A DNA stretch of 64,000 nucleotides, taken from contig CM034546.1 in assembly GCA_020055645.1 (NCBI GenBank), positions 104,367,812-104,431,811 of the forward strand. Reading direction: 5' to 3'. Positions 12,208 through 23,535 of the stretch are shown piece after piece (the first letter of the stretch is position 1; each line of letters starts with the position of its first letter). The stretch comes from Tomocerus qinae (lineage: Eukaryota; Arthropoda; Collembola; Entomobryomorpha; Tomoceridae). The translations under genes and the position numbers were made by a program. The notes under the pieces are model-generated. The model was given only the letters and a program-made list of their open reading frames with translations. It searched no databases and was not told the origin of the DNA.

Positions 12208-13865
12208 CTTACTACTATTACTAAAATACTAAACTTTATAATTATTATACTGATTTGAATAAAATAGCTTTACATACATAAGTGAATGACTACTTTTGTA
12301 GATCTACTGGTATACATGCTTTTGCTCTAATTCTGTAACCTGTGTTTAATAGGAGATATTAATTATCTCACTGGGCAAAATTTAAGTGCGGTGTGTATTA
12401 TGTTTTTGTACACTAATCTGAACAAACAAAAGCGATTTTATGTCCGTAAATATAATATTCAATAATAACATGCCTTTTTGGAAGTATTCATTACGAGTAA
12501 CCTACCTCCACATCAACTTAACCTCGGCATCCATATTTGCAAGCTTTCAATTTGTTTCCGTCCTTACATAACAAGGCATTTTGTCCTCCCTTCACACTCA
12601 GATTTTATTACCTGCCACTTTTACATGTTTTTGTTACTTAACCTTACCTAAATAGTAAGAGTATCGGCACGTATATGTTTGCATCAGGGAAAGAAACGCA
12701 AATATTATTGCAAAAATTTGTTTAGTTAGCTATGTAAAGTAATTTAGAATTTCCTTCGCACACAATACTTCATATTTCTACTGGTTAAAACTAGAAATAT
12801 CTAGTTTGATAACAACTTTTACAAATAAAAGACTCGAATCATGAAAGCAATTGAAAAATACAAGCAAATGTACAATAGTGGCTACGTAAAAATTATTTAC
12901 TGCAATCGGGTCTCCAATAAAGACCAATTACTCTCCTTTACCTTCAGACATTGCAATTCATACATCATTGACGCATAATAGTTACGAATCGCATATGGGA
13001 TTCATTGGACATGGTCCTATCCGTGTAGTTAAGCAGGTCTTAAAATTGAAATTGTCGTCCTTAGTCTTTCATGCTGGTAATTAAAATTAACTTTTGATGG
13101 GTGATGAGGAGCCAACAACTACGTCGTTGTGGGTAATACTCTTTGTTCTGTGAAAATGAGTGTACCATAATAATATGATTATTAAAGTTAGTGCTTACTT
13201 CCCTTACATTACAATTAGCGTGATGATGACATAAGTGGATGTAAAGCAGTGACTCATTGAGTTGGTCGTCTTTCGTCCGCCTTCTTTTATTGCCATTGCC
13301 ACTTACTTATATTTATAGTGTTCTTCTATACTTAGGTGAATAGGTACTAGCTAAATGCTATCCTTTCCCCTCCACAAATGACTCTATGCCCAGAGCACTG
13401 ACTAATCTCAAATAAAATTTTAATGGTATGTAGGTACATTATATGGAGATGTGTAACTGACGACTAGAACCTCACTCGTTCATCTTACATCTGTCAAACA
13501 ACAACTATTTTGTCGCGTCCCAACCACGCACTTACTTTTTCATTACATCTCACCTTATCACTCTATACAAACGAAATATTGTTCCCCTAACATAGTTGAA
13601 TGAAAAAGGCCCTTGTCTTCATCATTCACAACTGCTATATAAACACAATATAAACATATAATACCTATTTGGTTTGTTTTATTGCAATTGTTACGCAATT
13701 TCAGTGTAGGATCACAGAAAACTGCATCTAGTAATGTGACAAGTGTCCTTTGTTTATTTAGTGTTCTTGTTGGATAACATAATTACTGATTTTAACAACA
13801 GTTCAACCGTTTTAACAGTTAACAACAGTTTTAACAACCGAAAATAAATCCAGTAGTCTCTCATA
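12208..13865. other. Intergenic region with putative promoter of copy B
   Basis: Contains the 3' untranslated end of copy A and, near its right edge, a TATATAAA box (13636-13643) placed about 220 bases before the copy B start codon. Nothing else recognised. Confidence 0.4.
13636..13643 (+). promoter_or_regulatory. Putative TATA box of four-TM copy B
   Basis: TATATAAA upstream of the ATG at 13866. A start site about 30 bases downstream would give a 5' leader of about 200 bases. Position and sequence only; no transcript evidence. Confidence 0.35.
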
Positions 13866-14828
13866 ATGGAACACAAAAGTTTCAAAACAAGACCAATTGA
13901 TATTCAGTTAAAAAATCAAGCTTTACCCAGGAATTCTGGAGAAACTGCAAAATGTTTGTGCGTCCCTCTTCCTACAGCTATAAAATTGGTCGCCTTTTCA
14001 GCAGTGGTAAGCACTATATCTAATTTACCAATATTAGTAATTTTTTCTTAAATTCATAAGTATTTTTGAATTTACTTTAGATTTTGGGCATTGGGGTGAC
14101 TGGGGTTGGTGGTTGGGTTTTGCATCGGTCAATTCAAGCATGGCGAAACCCCACTTTAGTCACGGCGCACAATTTGCTATCTCAGGTAAATACATTTTTC
14201 GGCGGGACAACAGGTCTCTACGACCTTGACGTTATCTACAGAATTCTCACCTCCTGCAGTGCAGTCTGTTTCATTTGTGGAATCGTTCAGTTCTTGGTGT
14301 CATTTTGGTTCTTTCTTGCAGTGACAAAAGTAAGATATGCTTAATTGCTCCAAAATATTTAGAATGGGACCTAAAGTTCATTGGGTACATTACATCCTCA
14401 AGGAATATATCTAGTATATCTATAAGTGTACATGGCTTATTCTTAATTGACATCCTTTGTCAACTTTCATGGATTATTATTTAACAATTTAGTCCGGTAA
14501 ATAAAGGCAATCTAGTACATGATCTTTGTCCCTTAATTTCTTAATGACTTGTATTGAGGTCTCCAAGTCTCTAACTACTTGAGTGATTAATTAATGGTTT
14601 GTTTTTCAGGGTGGCCATACAGTGGGACGGATATGGTTGATAACTCACAGCATTGTTATGCTTGCCGTGGCAGGCAGTTTCCTCTGCATTCTTACTAATG
14701 AGCTTGCAATTGACTCATCACTTACCGTATTCCTTTCTGTGTCCGGAGCAAACTTTCTTCTTATCATACCATTCAGCATCATTGTTCTCATGTACAGCAA
14801 AGATGACTCCGGAGACACTGATGTATAA
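13866..14828 (+). CDS. Four-TM membrane protein, copy B (complete)
   Basis: Three exons, 13866-14006, 14081-14329 and 14610-14828, all joined in phase 0, 609 nt, 202 residues. Seen: a hydrophilic N-terminus of about 30 residues, a CLCVPLPTAI segment leading into TM1, LHRSIQAW after TM1, VNTFFGGTTGLYDLDVIYRI before TM2, a third helix after GRIWLI, NELAID, a fourth helix, and an acidic DDSGDTDV tail. Paralogous to copy A about 2 kb upstream with identical exon lengths for the middle exon. The Cys-rich start of TM1 and four-helix topology recall LAPTM-like proteins of late endosomes, but no diagnostic motif was identified, so function is unassigned. Poly(A) signal AATAAA at 15272. Confidence 0.85.
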
Positions 14829-16099
14829 TCTTCCAGGATGACAGTTCATTTTTGTACAATACAGAAATTAAGTAACGCTTTTTAATGTCAAGTGCCACGG
14901 ATTACAAGCATTTAGTCTTTGTATTTCTATTTGAGACTTATGTTTGTAAGACCGATATAGAAATATCCATATAAACACTTATTATGTAGCATTACTGTCA
15001 GTATCTTATTATACTGCCCTTGTTAGTGTTGTTATTATTGTGCATACTCGTTTATATGTTATATAATATTAATTATTCATGTTATATAATATTGATTATT
15101 CATGCAATTTCTATGTGTATGTGTATGTTGGGAATTATTTTAAGATATTTAAAGATCCCCAATTATTTTGTACGATTTACCGATTGGTATTGAAATTGAA
15201 GTTCAATATACTTTAACAAACCAATTAACAAACGGTAAATGAATTTTACACTTGTACATACTCTTTTTATCAATAAATCTTTTTATATCAACTTATATCA
15301 TATTGACCATTATAAGTATTTTAATTTATTGAATTTTATCATTTGATTATGTACTATTTACCTATAAGTACTGATTTAAATGTAAAGTCTATGATCCGTT
15401 GTGCTTGCGAAAATCAATATTTGGTGGATTTACTATTTTGAACTGATATATTATTATTGGAGCATGAAAAGCAATTTAATACTGAACCTTAATAAGCATA
15501 CCATGATACGAAATTCTATTTTTGATGCAAAATATTTTTATTAGTTTATAGAAATGAAATATGTATTATAACCTTTATGGGTATAAGTTTGTTCCATCGA
15601 TATTTTTAAGTAAATTTGACTACAGTAAAGAAAAATTACTCGAAAATGCTAACAGAACTTGAAATTTAGAACTTAAGTTCTTTAAAAGTATTCTAGACAG
15701 ACGTAGTATATTTCAATATAAGCATAAGTACATAAATAGTGGCTGAAAATCAAGAATTTTCACACCTAGAATTTGTTAGCACTGAGCAGGAGATTGAGTA
15801 GAATCTAATTAGATTTTACCTATTATATCTACTATCTAGATATGATGTACAGGCAGAGAAAAAGGTAGTTTATAAACAGACGCAATTGATCAGTATATAA
15901 TTAAATATAGCATGCATGCACTTAAATATTAGTAGACATAGATATAGAATACAGGAGTTGATATTAAGAAAAATCACAAAAATAATATTAATTGTATGAT
16001 GATAATGTTGTTTGTAGTACATATTAAAGTTATCTTCAGCCTTTTGTAGTATGCGAACAAATACCTTACAGTGCCAAATGATAGATACATTTTGAAACT
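14829..16099. other. 3' untranslated and intergenic region between convergent genes
   Basis: AT-rich spacer between copy B (+) and the minus-strand gene that ends at 16100. Contains the poly(A) signal of copy B; no coding sequence recognised. Confidence 0.5.
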
Positions 16100-17769
16100 T
16101 TAATATGATTTATTGTAGTCGTACGTGGAAGGACTAGAAAACAAATTGCCAGTAACCTCAAGGCTGCATTCATTGGGATCATCTTGATCAACACTCAATA
16201 CTTTAGTCTTCAAGTCCAATTCATTTTTGACGCTTTTAGTCTCTTTTTCTTCAATACTGAGCAATCCTTGCAAATCGTTGACTGTCTTTTCCTAATGAAA
16301 TATTTCCAAAATCATAAGAATTTTATTCACATGAAGCTAATTATTTAGCCTTTAAATCCGTAAATATACAAAAAATACTTCATTATTATATTGAGATTAT
16401 CAATAACATTTCCATACATCCAACTAGCCAATTACATGCAAATGTTCATGACTAATCTATTGAGAGAATGCAACTTATGCAACAACTGTCCATCACGGAA
16501 TAGAGATAATGTAAAATAGACCTATTGCCTGGTGGGCATTTTGGGAAATACAGAATGCTATTTTTGTTGCATTCTCTCACTATATTCAAGCATTAGAATT
16601 TAAATAGGCATATTATTGACAAAATTTACAAAATAAACAAATTTACAAAATTTACATACAAGTTAACACATTTTAATAGTTTACATATTTTAAGTTATTT
16701 AAATCTGATTATTGTACTTACCAAATCACTCAGTTTTTCCTTCGTGGATATATCCGAGAAATCTAACATTTTCTTTTCCCAATTCGAAAGAGTTTGAAAA
16801 AAATCGCTGGTTGAGTAAATGCCATTAATTACATCCCGTTGATCTCCGACTGGACATGGAAGAAAACCAGTAACATTTTCGACATTAGGGTGCAGTTTGT
16901 TGATGTCGATAGAACCAAGTCGATCATTCATCTTCAGCTTTTCAAAAGAGGAGTTGATACCCTGTATCTTCCTTACCAATTCATCTGAAATTCAAAATTC
17001 AATTATAATCTATAGATAAACAGGAGCAACCAATACCCATTGTTACATTTTACATTACGGATTTTCCAGGTTCAATATACAACAGTAAATTAAACAGCAG
17101 AACACTGCAAATAAGGTTTTTACCAAATTCATCCAAGTCTATGGCCAACGGAATTCCTTCATTCTTTCTCCTTTCCTCCATTAGCCTCCGTATAGCATCT
17201 TGCCTGTGGTCTACTGCTGCCGTGAAAGCATGGAAAGCCTTAACAAGATTATTTTTGACTCCTTCCTGTGTCTCGTCATCAAAACTTGAATCCGTACGAC
17301 TAGGACTGCCGGTGCTGAATACAGATCCTGTCGATTCATCACTGTTATGTCCAAGATCAAACTTTCCAAATCGTTTTCTCGTAAAAGGATTTTTATCCAA
17401 AGCTGCATTTAATTCTGGGACACTTAAAATTTGTTCTCGAGTGAATGTTTGTTTCGGAGTCTGACAAATGTTTCTCTGTCCCAAATTCATCGGTACTGAA
17501 CCAAAGAGTCCGTGCGATTTCATTAAGTTAGTGTGTTGTAACGGTTTTATTGTCGGATGGGAAGTAGAAAACCACTGCTCAATCCCAGCAGACTGATCAT
17601 AATCGTTATTTTGCAATTTCTCAATTATTTCCAATTGTTGTTCCAAAGACAGTTTCGGAATCTCTACTTTTTTCGGTTTATCAATTGGATCCCCACCAGA
17701 AGGTGTTCTGGCACGCCTCCTTGGTCCTGGTGAAGGCATTGGGGTTGATTTCACAGGTTTCATTTTCAC
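16100..17769 (-). CDS. Unrecognised 366-residue protein with basic Pro/Ser N-terminus and helical C-terminus
   Basis: Three exons on the minus strand: 17769-17124, 16984-16722, 16291-16100. Donors GTAAAA and GTAAGT, acceptors TTTCAG and CATTAG; total 1101 nt. Seen: residues 1-35 are basic and Pro/Ser-rich (MPSPGPRRRARTPSGGD), with SP/TP sites that could be phosphorylated; then SLEQQLEIIEKLQ, IEQWFSTSHPTI, and FTREQILSVPELNAALDKN followed by TRKRFGKFDLG; a Ser/Thr-rich stretch with GSVFSTGSPSRTDSS; then about 150 residues rich in charged helix, ending in a short coiled-coil-like segment around LQGLLSIEEKETKSVKNE. No signal peptide or membrane segment. No family recognised. Its start faces the small two-TM gene at 18560 across 790 bases. 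Confidence 0.75.
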
Positions 17770-18559
17770 CGTTTGAAGGTATAGAAGAAATTAGTAAACT
17801 AAACGAACACTCGCTTAACTGCCTCGCTTGAATGGAGCATTGACACTGAATCACTGAAGGTAGTTAGTTCTCCACAAAGCAATTGTTGAAGTTCGTATGT
17901 TCCATTTCTTATCAACATTTCTTTATTTGACTCTACCATTGCACTGCGAATTCTAAGACATGTAAATTACTGGTAATCGTAAGTTACTACTGTTTAGAGA
18001 ATGTAAAATCTTATTTTTCCTTCATTATAGCAAATAGCTGAGTCCAGTCTCATTTACAAAAAATTATAAGCAGGTAAATGACACTGTACTCTGAGTCAAA
18101 CGGGGATTGGTTTAGGCACCAAGCACCGACGCTAACTTCTTAATTTAGATTCTTACCTGGTCATAAACCTAATTAGATCTTTAGTAATTACATGTAGACC
18201 TATAGGAAATACATAATATAGTATTTCCTCGTATTTTCTATATGGGTCAATCTTGGATAATACTGGACTCTATTTCCTTTGGAAAGGATATAAGATGCAC
18301 ACGAGCTTTGTTTCCAATTGTCATGACGGCATTACTACAAGTCGCAGTTGCATACAATTTGGTTGTATATTGAAAACAGTTTGATACAAGGTAAAGATAG
18401 CTGACATGCATTTCAGACTTTGTTCAGCTACCAATTTTATCAACGATCGTTAGTATGATTTACGTGAATCTTAGCTAGACTTGCATATGAACATTGAAGA
18501 GATATTTGGAGGGAAATTAGCTAGCGAACAGTAGTCAGCGTAACTTTTAATGTCATACA
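17770..18559. other. Shared upstream region of a divergent gene pair
   Basis: The 790 bases between two divergent start codons must hold both promoters or a bidirectional one. No TATA box at a convincing distance from either start and no repeat was recognised. Confidence 0.4.
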
Positions 18560-19041
18560 ATGGATACAAAAACCAAAGGAATGTTGGCAGCTTTTTTAAT
18601 TTGTCTTATTACGGATTTCTTTCCAGAAACGATTCTAGGTATCGTGATTGTACTTGCATACAGTGCCATCATGTTAATTATCGCATCTGTCTTAGTTCGT
18701 GCCGCTTGGACTATATTTGACTATTTGTGCCCTACTGGTGAATGGACGTGGTTCATGAAACACATTGCACCCTCAGTAAATTCTTTTGTAAAAAAATACC
18801 GAGGAATACTTTTTGATGATCCTTACGTTCCCAATGTATCTAATGAAAAGGCAACAAAATCTTCAGAGAAGCAGAGCCAAGAGAAAGGGAAAAATAAAAG
18901 TAAGCTCTAGAGTAAATCATATTTTATGTACATCACTTAAATGCATAAAAAATATCTTTGGTGGTTCTTCCAGAAAACAAAGGCAAGAAGACGGAGCCAA
19001 AGTTCAAGAAACGTCCGGAGAAGCCAAAAGGTGAAAATTGA
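18560..19041 (+). CDS. Small two-TM protein with lysine-rich tail
   Basis: Two exons, 18560-18899 and 18974-19041, phase 1, with a 74-base GT-AG intron, 408 nt, 135 residues. Seen: two adjacent hydrophobic segments in residues 8-55 (LAAFLICLI; then IVIVLAYSAIMLIIASVLV), a Trp-rich loop GEWTWFMKHIAPSV, and after DDPYVPN a highly basic tail rich in Lys, Glu and Gln that continues into exon 2 (KPKGEN end). If the intron is retained the protein ends at 18910 with only SKL added. Likely a tail-exposed membrane protein of an internal membrane. Family not recognised. AATAAA at 19402. Confidence 0.65.
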
Positions 19042-19466
19042 TTTTGGCATTTAGACGTAGGAAATACAGTACAACAAATCATAATTATCTTTAGCTTTCT
19101 CCCTTATTTAATGATTGTTGTCATATTTTAGCTTTAAAAAGACATAAGCTTATGATGTATTTACTAAATATTAGATGAGTCATTGTAACGGGTATGTTTA
19201 AATAAGTTGATATTTATTATGTTAATTAATTTTTGAACATTAAACATGTACTACTGTTGTTGTAAAAAAATTCCTAAAATTTTTCACACTAAATTATTTA
19301 TCCCTTTTAGTTGAAAAAAAGATTTTGGCGAAACAAAATTTACAAGAAATTATACCCCAAAGGTTTGTACATTTTTATCAACCACTGCACATACATTGTG
19401 CAATAAAAGAAAAGGAAACAGTAGATTGTAGAGAAACATATTATGTAAGTAAGGAATAAGGAAATA
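19042..19466. other. 3' region of the two-TM gene
   Basis: AT-rich untranslated or intergenic sequence with a poly(A) signal at 19402; nothing else seen before the transposon boundary at 19467. Confidence 0.4.
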
Positions 19467-20419
19467 CAGGGTGGGCCTGAATGAACCGGAATTTTAACTT
19501 TGACTCTTAATAATTCTGTGGTAGATAACTTTATTGAGACCAAAATAGTACCATCTGAAAGAGCATGCGTTTCTTAGTCAGAATTGAAATTATGAACACA
19601 ATCGTAACTCAAAAACAAACTAAAGAAGGGCCCGAAAAAATTAGAAACAACAAAAGTTCTCTTTGTGTGTGGGCAGGCATGTGGTCAGGAGGCATCTTAA
19701 GTCCGTTTTTCTTTACAGCAAAATGTAATGTAATAAAACGTGTAAAACAACAAAATCTGGCCAGCAATAGCGTCACCAAACTATGAAAATTTTATGTTAA
19801 TGCAAAAACTTCTCCCAGCTTCCCACTTCAGACTGGATGTCCGGGTATGGATGAACATTTCCCGGATAAATCGAAAGGTAGAGGCGGTCCAATTTCATTG
19901 TCCCCGCGTTCCCCTGATTTGAGCCCTATGGATTTTTCAGTATGGGATTTGATGAAGGAGAACGTATGCTGGAAAGCCGAAGACTATGGCTCAACTTGAA
20001 GATGGATTTAAGATGCCTCCTGACCACATGCCTGCCCGTGCCCACACACAAAGGGAACGACATGGGACCGTGTCAAAATTGGGAACAAAGTTAAACTTTT
20101 GCTGAAATTCAATTTGAACCTTTTTCACCTCTTTATTCTTTACACTTTCTGCTCTCTCGCCAGTCTCACCCTTTTCATTTCAAGCATAAAATGTGAAAAT
20201 TTAATTTTACGAAATGTAAATTTTACAAGATTTTGTTGTTTCTAATTTTTTCGGGCCCTTCTTTGGTCTGTTTTTGTGTTACGATTGTGTTCATAATTTC
20301 AATTCTGACTAAGAAACGCATGCTCTTTCAGATGGTACTATTTTAGTCTCAATAAAGTTATCTACTACAGAATTATTAAGAGTCAAAGTTAAAATTCCGG
20401 TTCATTCAGGCCCACCCTG
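19467..20419. mobile_element. Mariner/Tc1-superfamily element with long inverted ends, non-autonomous
   Basis: The element is 953 bp, bounded by TA on both sides (19465-19466 and 20420-20421), the target duplication expected of Tc1/mariner elements. It starts CAGGGTGGGCCTGAATGAAC and ends with the inverted counterpart; terminal inverted repeats run about 190-200 bases (19467-19660 and 20222-20419) with few mismatches. A second inverted pair lies inside (about 19660-19710 against 20005-20063), so most of the element folds back. Between them, about 19846-20000 on the plus strand, is a decayed transposase C-terminus with GRGGPISLSPRSPDLSPMDF, the block around the third catalytic acidic residue of IS630/mariner transposases. 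No full transposase gene remains, so mobility would need a helper. Confidence 0.85.
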
Positions 20420-20421
20420 TA

Positions 20422-22130
20422 TATAGAAATGACAAGCTTTTCCTTCGGGATTATGTCGAATCTAATGTTTATGCATTGCTTTCTATTTTGAGTCAATAAT
20501 GAGTCATAATAATTCCATGCAGTTCAAGCGATATGCGATATTGAGCAAGATTGTATTTTGTCACACTAAAGAGCCACGATTATCCTGCTCTCCTGCTGTA
20601 CCACTTGTATCGTATATGAGCGGAACTCTTGTGATAGTAGTTGTGCAAATAATTACCTTCAATATATTTTTCATATACTGTTCATACAATTCAGTGACCT
20701 GATTCAATTGCAAAAACGAGCTCAACCGTGAGTTTACTTATTTATTATCTACATCCACCAAAAATTCCAAGTATTTTTGTAGTATAGTGATGAGCTCTTA
20801 GAATGTATCATCACTAGCACTGACGATATTTGATTCATTTTGCTTATGATGTTACTCATTTGGTGCATTAATACCTGTTAATTCTAATTACCTACCAACA
20901 CAATGATCTCTGCAAAGTGAGATAACTATTGAAGTTCATGCGCTTAAATGACACAGCTAGGTAGATTAATATATTAGTCTATTGTGTTGGATAAACGGGT
21001 GAATGGCAAGCTTGATGATTGACATATGTTAGGGTGTGAGTTTTATTTACAATTTTTGTGCTTTTAAAGAGGTCAGACAACGGATGTTAAAATACAATAT
21101 CTAACTGCCACATGTAATATGAGATGTACTATTACACTAGACCATTTTTGTGAAACCTGGTCTATGTCTCAATGCCGTTGCACCCAACTCATAGCTGACA
21201 AATATAATTTATGTAATCATAAAATATTTTATCCGTGTTTTGTGGGGAATTTATACATGTAACTCATGTAAGTTTAATTGAACACACTAACGAGGAAATG
21301 TATTAAGTAGTCACCAAAATTACATCGAATATTGCATCAAACGAAAGTTTAGACTACTTACACTATCAGACAGAGAGCAGAAAGTAAGTTGTACAGTTAT
21401 ATATACACATACACAGCCTATAAATGTTCTAATTATTTTTTATTATTTGTGCAAACTTTCATCAATGCCAAAACCTCAACAAGTCTCATTCCCAAAGCCA
21501 AATAAATTATCGACTCTGTGGTCTCTTGTATCCTGCGTGTGCCTCCGCATGGAACATGTTACTTTTATTTAGGTCGTCTCGATATGTCCTACCTATTACA
21601 CATGAATATCACATTCAGCTTAACTATAACATCATTGTAATCACTCTGCTTACCCTTCTACTGTTACTTAAGTTGTGTTTCGATACTACTAATACGATTA
21701 TCATAATGTAATTTGTATGTATTTAGTCAAGTTCATTAATGCTACGAAACAAACGAACGAATTTAATTATTGTAGTTCGTCACTGTCCAGTACTTCGTAT
21801 ATCGTACATTGTAGACATATGTATGTATGTATTATGTATACACAGAGAAGAGGTTGTGCGTATAAAATAATCTGGAAATGACAACGTCAACAAACAGGAA
21901 TGCAATGCCTGGAGGCTTAGTTTTGTTGTGTGTGACGCACTTGTGAATAATGCATAAGATTTCATGTGTAACCAACTGTTAGCGTTGTACCAAGTAAGGA
22001 TAATACTACCATTTCGTAGTAGGTGGATGGATGCACTACAACATACTTATACAGACTCTCCTCATCTACTTAGATCCGTACAAGCAACCGAGTAGTTAGC
22101 CACAACTGCAACGATCAACGATTAATAATA
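20422..22130. other. Intergenic region, no gene seen
   Basis: AT-rich, no open frame with recognisable features on either strand. Upstream region of the Cys-rich tail gene at 22131 is included; no TATA box placed convincingly. Confidence 0.4.
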
Positions 22131-22814
22131 ATGGGTGAGAAAGACAACTTTTACTTAAACTATAATATCATGTATTCTGATTATTATGCAGCTAAAAGAA
22201 TATAATTTTTTCTCCAAAAATCTCTTCAATTTATGATCTGATATAATATGATAATTAATTGTTGATTCGTTTTATGGATTCTTGTTAAGATTCATTGTTT
22301 TATGTGATATGATACTTATTCAACAGGAGATAAAGTTGAGATTACAATTCCCGAGGCAAGTACAGATATTCCCAGTGCACCGCCTCCTCCTTATTCAAGT
22401 ATTGCCCCAATTTCAATTGTTCCAGTTCCAGGTGTGATAACAAATGAGAGTGAAATGAAAACATTTGCTGCGCCTACTTATTTACCGAATTCGGAGAATG
22501 TGACTGATACAGAAATTTCTGAAGAGGAGAAAGCTAGAAGAAGAAAAAACAGACAGCAGGATGACTGTTGTTACTGCTGCTGTTATGATACACATGCTTC
22601 TTCACATAGTACTACCCATTGGTTCTTCTGTTGTCCTTCTCCTTCTCACCACCATCATCACCACCACGATGGGAACAGCGATTGTTGTGGTGATAACTGT
22701 TGTAGTGATGATTGCTGCTGCTGCGGGGATGATTGCTGCGGGGATGACTGCTGCGGGGATTGTGGCGATGGGGATTGCGGAGGAGGAGACTGCGATTGCA
22801 ACTGCGATTGCTGA
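22131..22814 (+). CDS. PPxY-containing protein with Cys/His-rich tail
   Basis: Two exons, 22131-22134 (ATG G) and 22327-22814, phase 1, 492 nt, 163 residues. Seen: N-terminal MGDKVEITIPE, then SAPPPPYSS, which contains a PPxY motif of the kind bound by WW domains of Nedd4-family ubiquitin ligases; a linker; SEEEKARRRKNRQQ (charged, basic); then an extreme C-terminal third made of Cys, Asp, Gly and a run of seven His: clusters CCYCCCY, CCPSPS, then repeated GDDCC / CCGD units. The many adjacent cysteines suggest palmitoylation or metal binding, as in other Cys-tailed membrane-associated adaptors such as MDFIC; that comparison is by composition only. No TM segment. The first exon is only four bases, so the start rests on phase and the GTGAGA donor. 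Possible poly(A) signal at 23229. Confidence 0.7.
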
Positions 22815-23535
22815 GAATTATTTAGCCAGTAAATTATTGAAGTAGGCATACTATTAAATGCAAACCGCTTTACTGTAGGAAGCCACGCCCAAACCCACTT
22901 AAATAGAAACTTTTGTCAATAGTTATTAATATTAAATTGTTAAATTTCGCGTTTGAGTTAAATATTTTGAGACAATAATACTAAGAGAAAGTAAAACATA
23001 GATACAGGTACAACGGGTAAAACAACATGGGAGAAAACATTTACCCCTTTTACTACATCCACAACCACAACCTATACGTAATATACTGACTAGTTTCAAG
23101 TGTGTATTGAAGTAAAAGACGATTAAAAGACCTATGCTTAATGACTGAGGGCCTGATGACTTGGACGACGAAGTTCATTAAAAATTAAGGTTTTTCATGT
23201 GATAGTTTTAAAAGGTGTGTGTCTAATTAATAAAATGCTTTGTTTAGTTAAATAACTCTGCATGTATTTAAAAACAATTAAAATGAATTTCCAATATAAT
23301 AATTACTAAATGTAAATGAGCAGTGATATTTTGATTTTGTGAAAGATTTTTGGTTTGATACCCATTTATTTCAACCTGTAACCTTGTTCAAGTTATCAGT
23401 AGTCAGTTAGTGTTGTCTATCTTACAAGTAGGTATTAAAGACAACGGGTATGGCTAGGTAAAGGTAATGCACCGTTCTTTTGGACATGAATCATTTAGAA
23501 CTATGTAGGTACTATCTACAGCTAACAAACATATT
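22815..23535. other. 3' untranslated and intergenic region between convergent genes
   Basis: Spacer between the Cys-tail gene (+) and ATPAF1 (-). Contains AATAAA at 23229 for the plus gene and a TTTATT (AATAAA on the minus strand) near 23365 for ATPAF1. Confidence 0.45.

Noticed and set aside
19565-19786. 73-codon open frame
   Set aside because: Lies in the inverted terminal repeat of the mariner-like element and has no transposase similarity.
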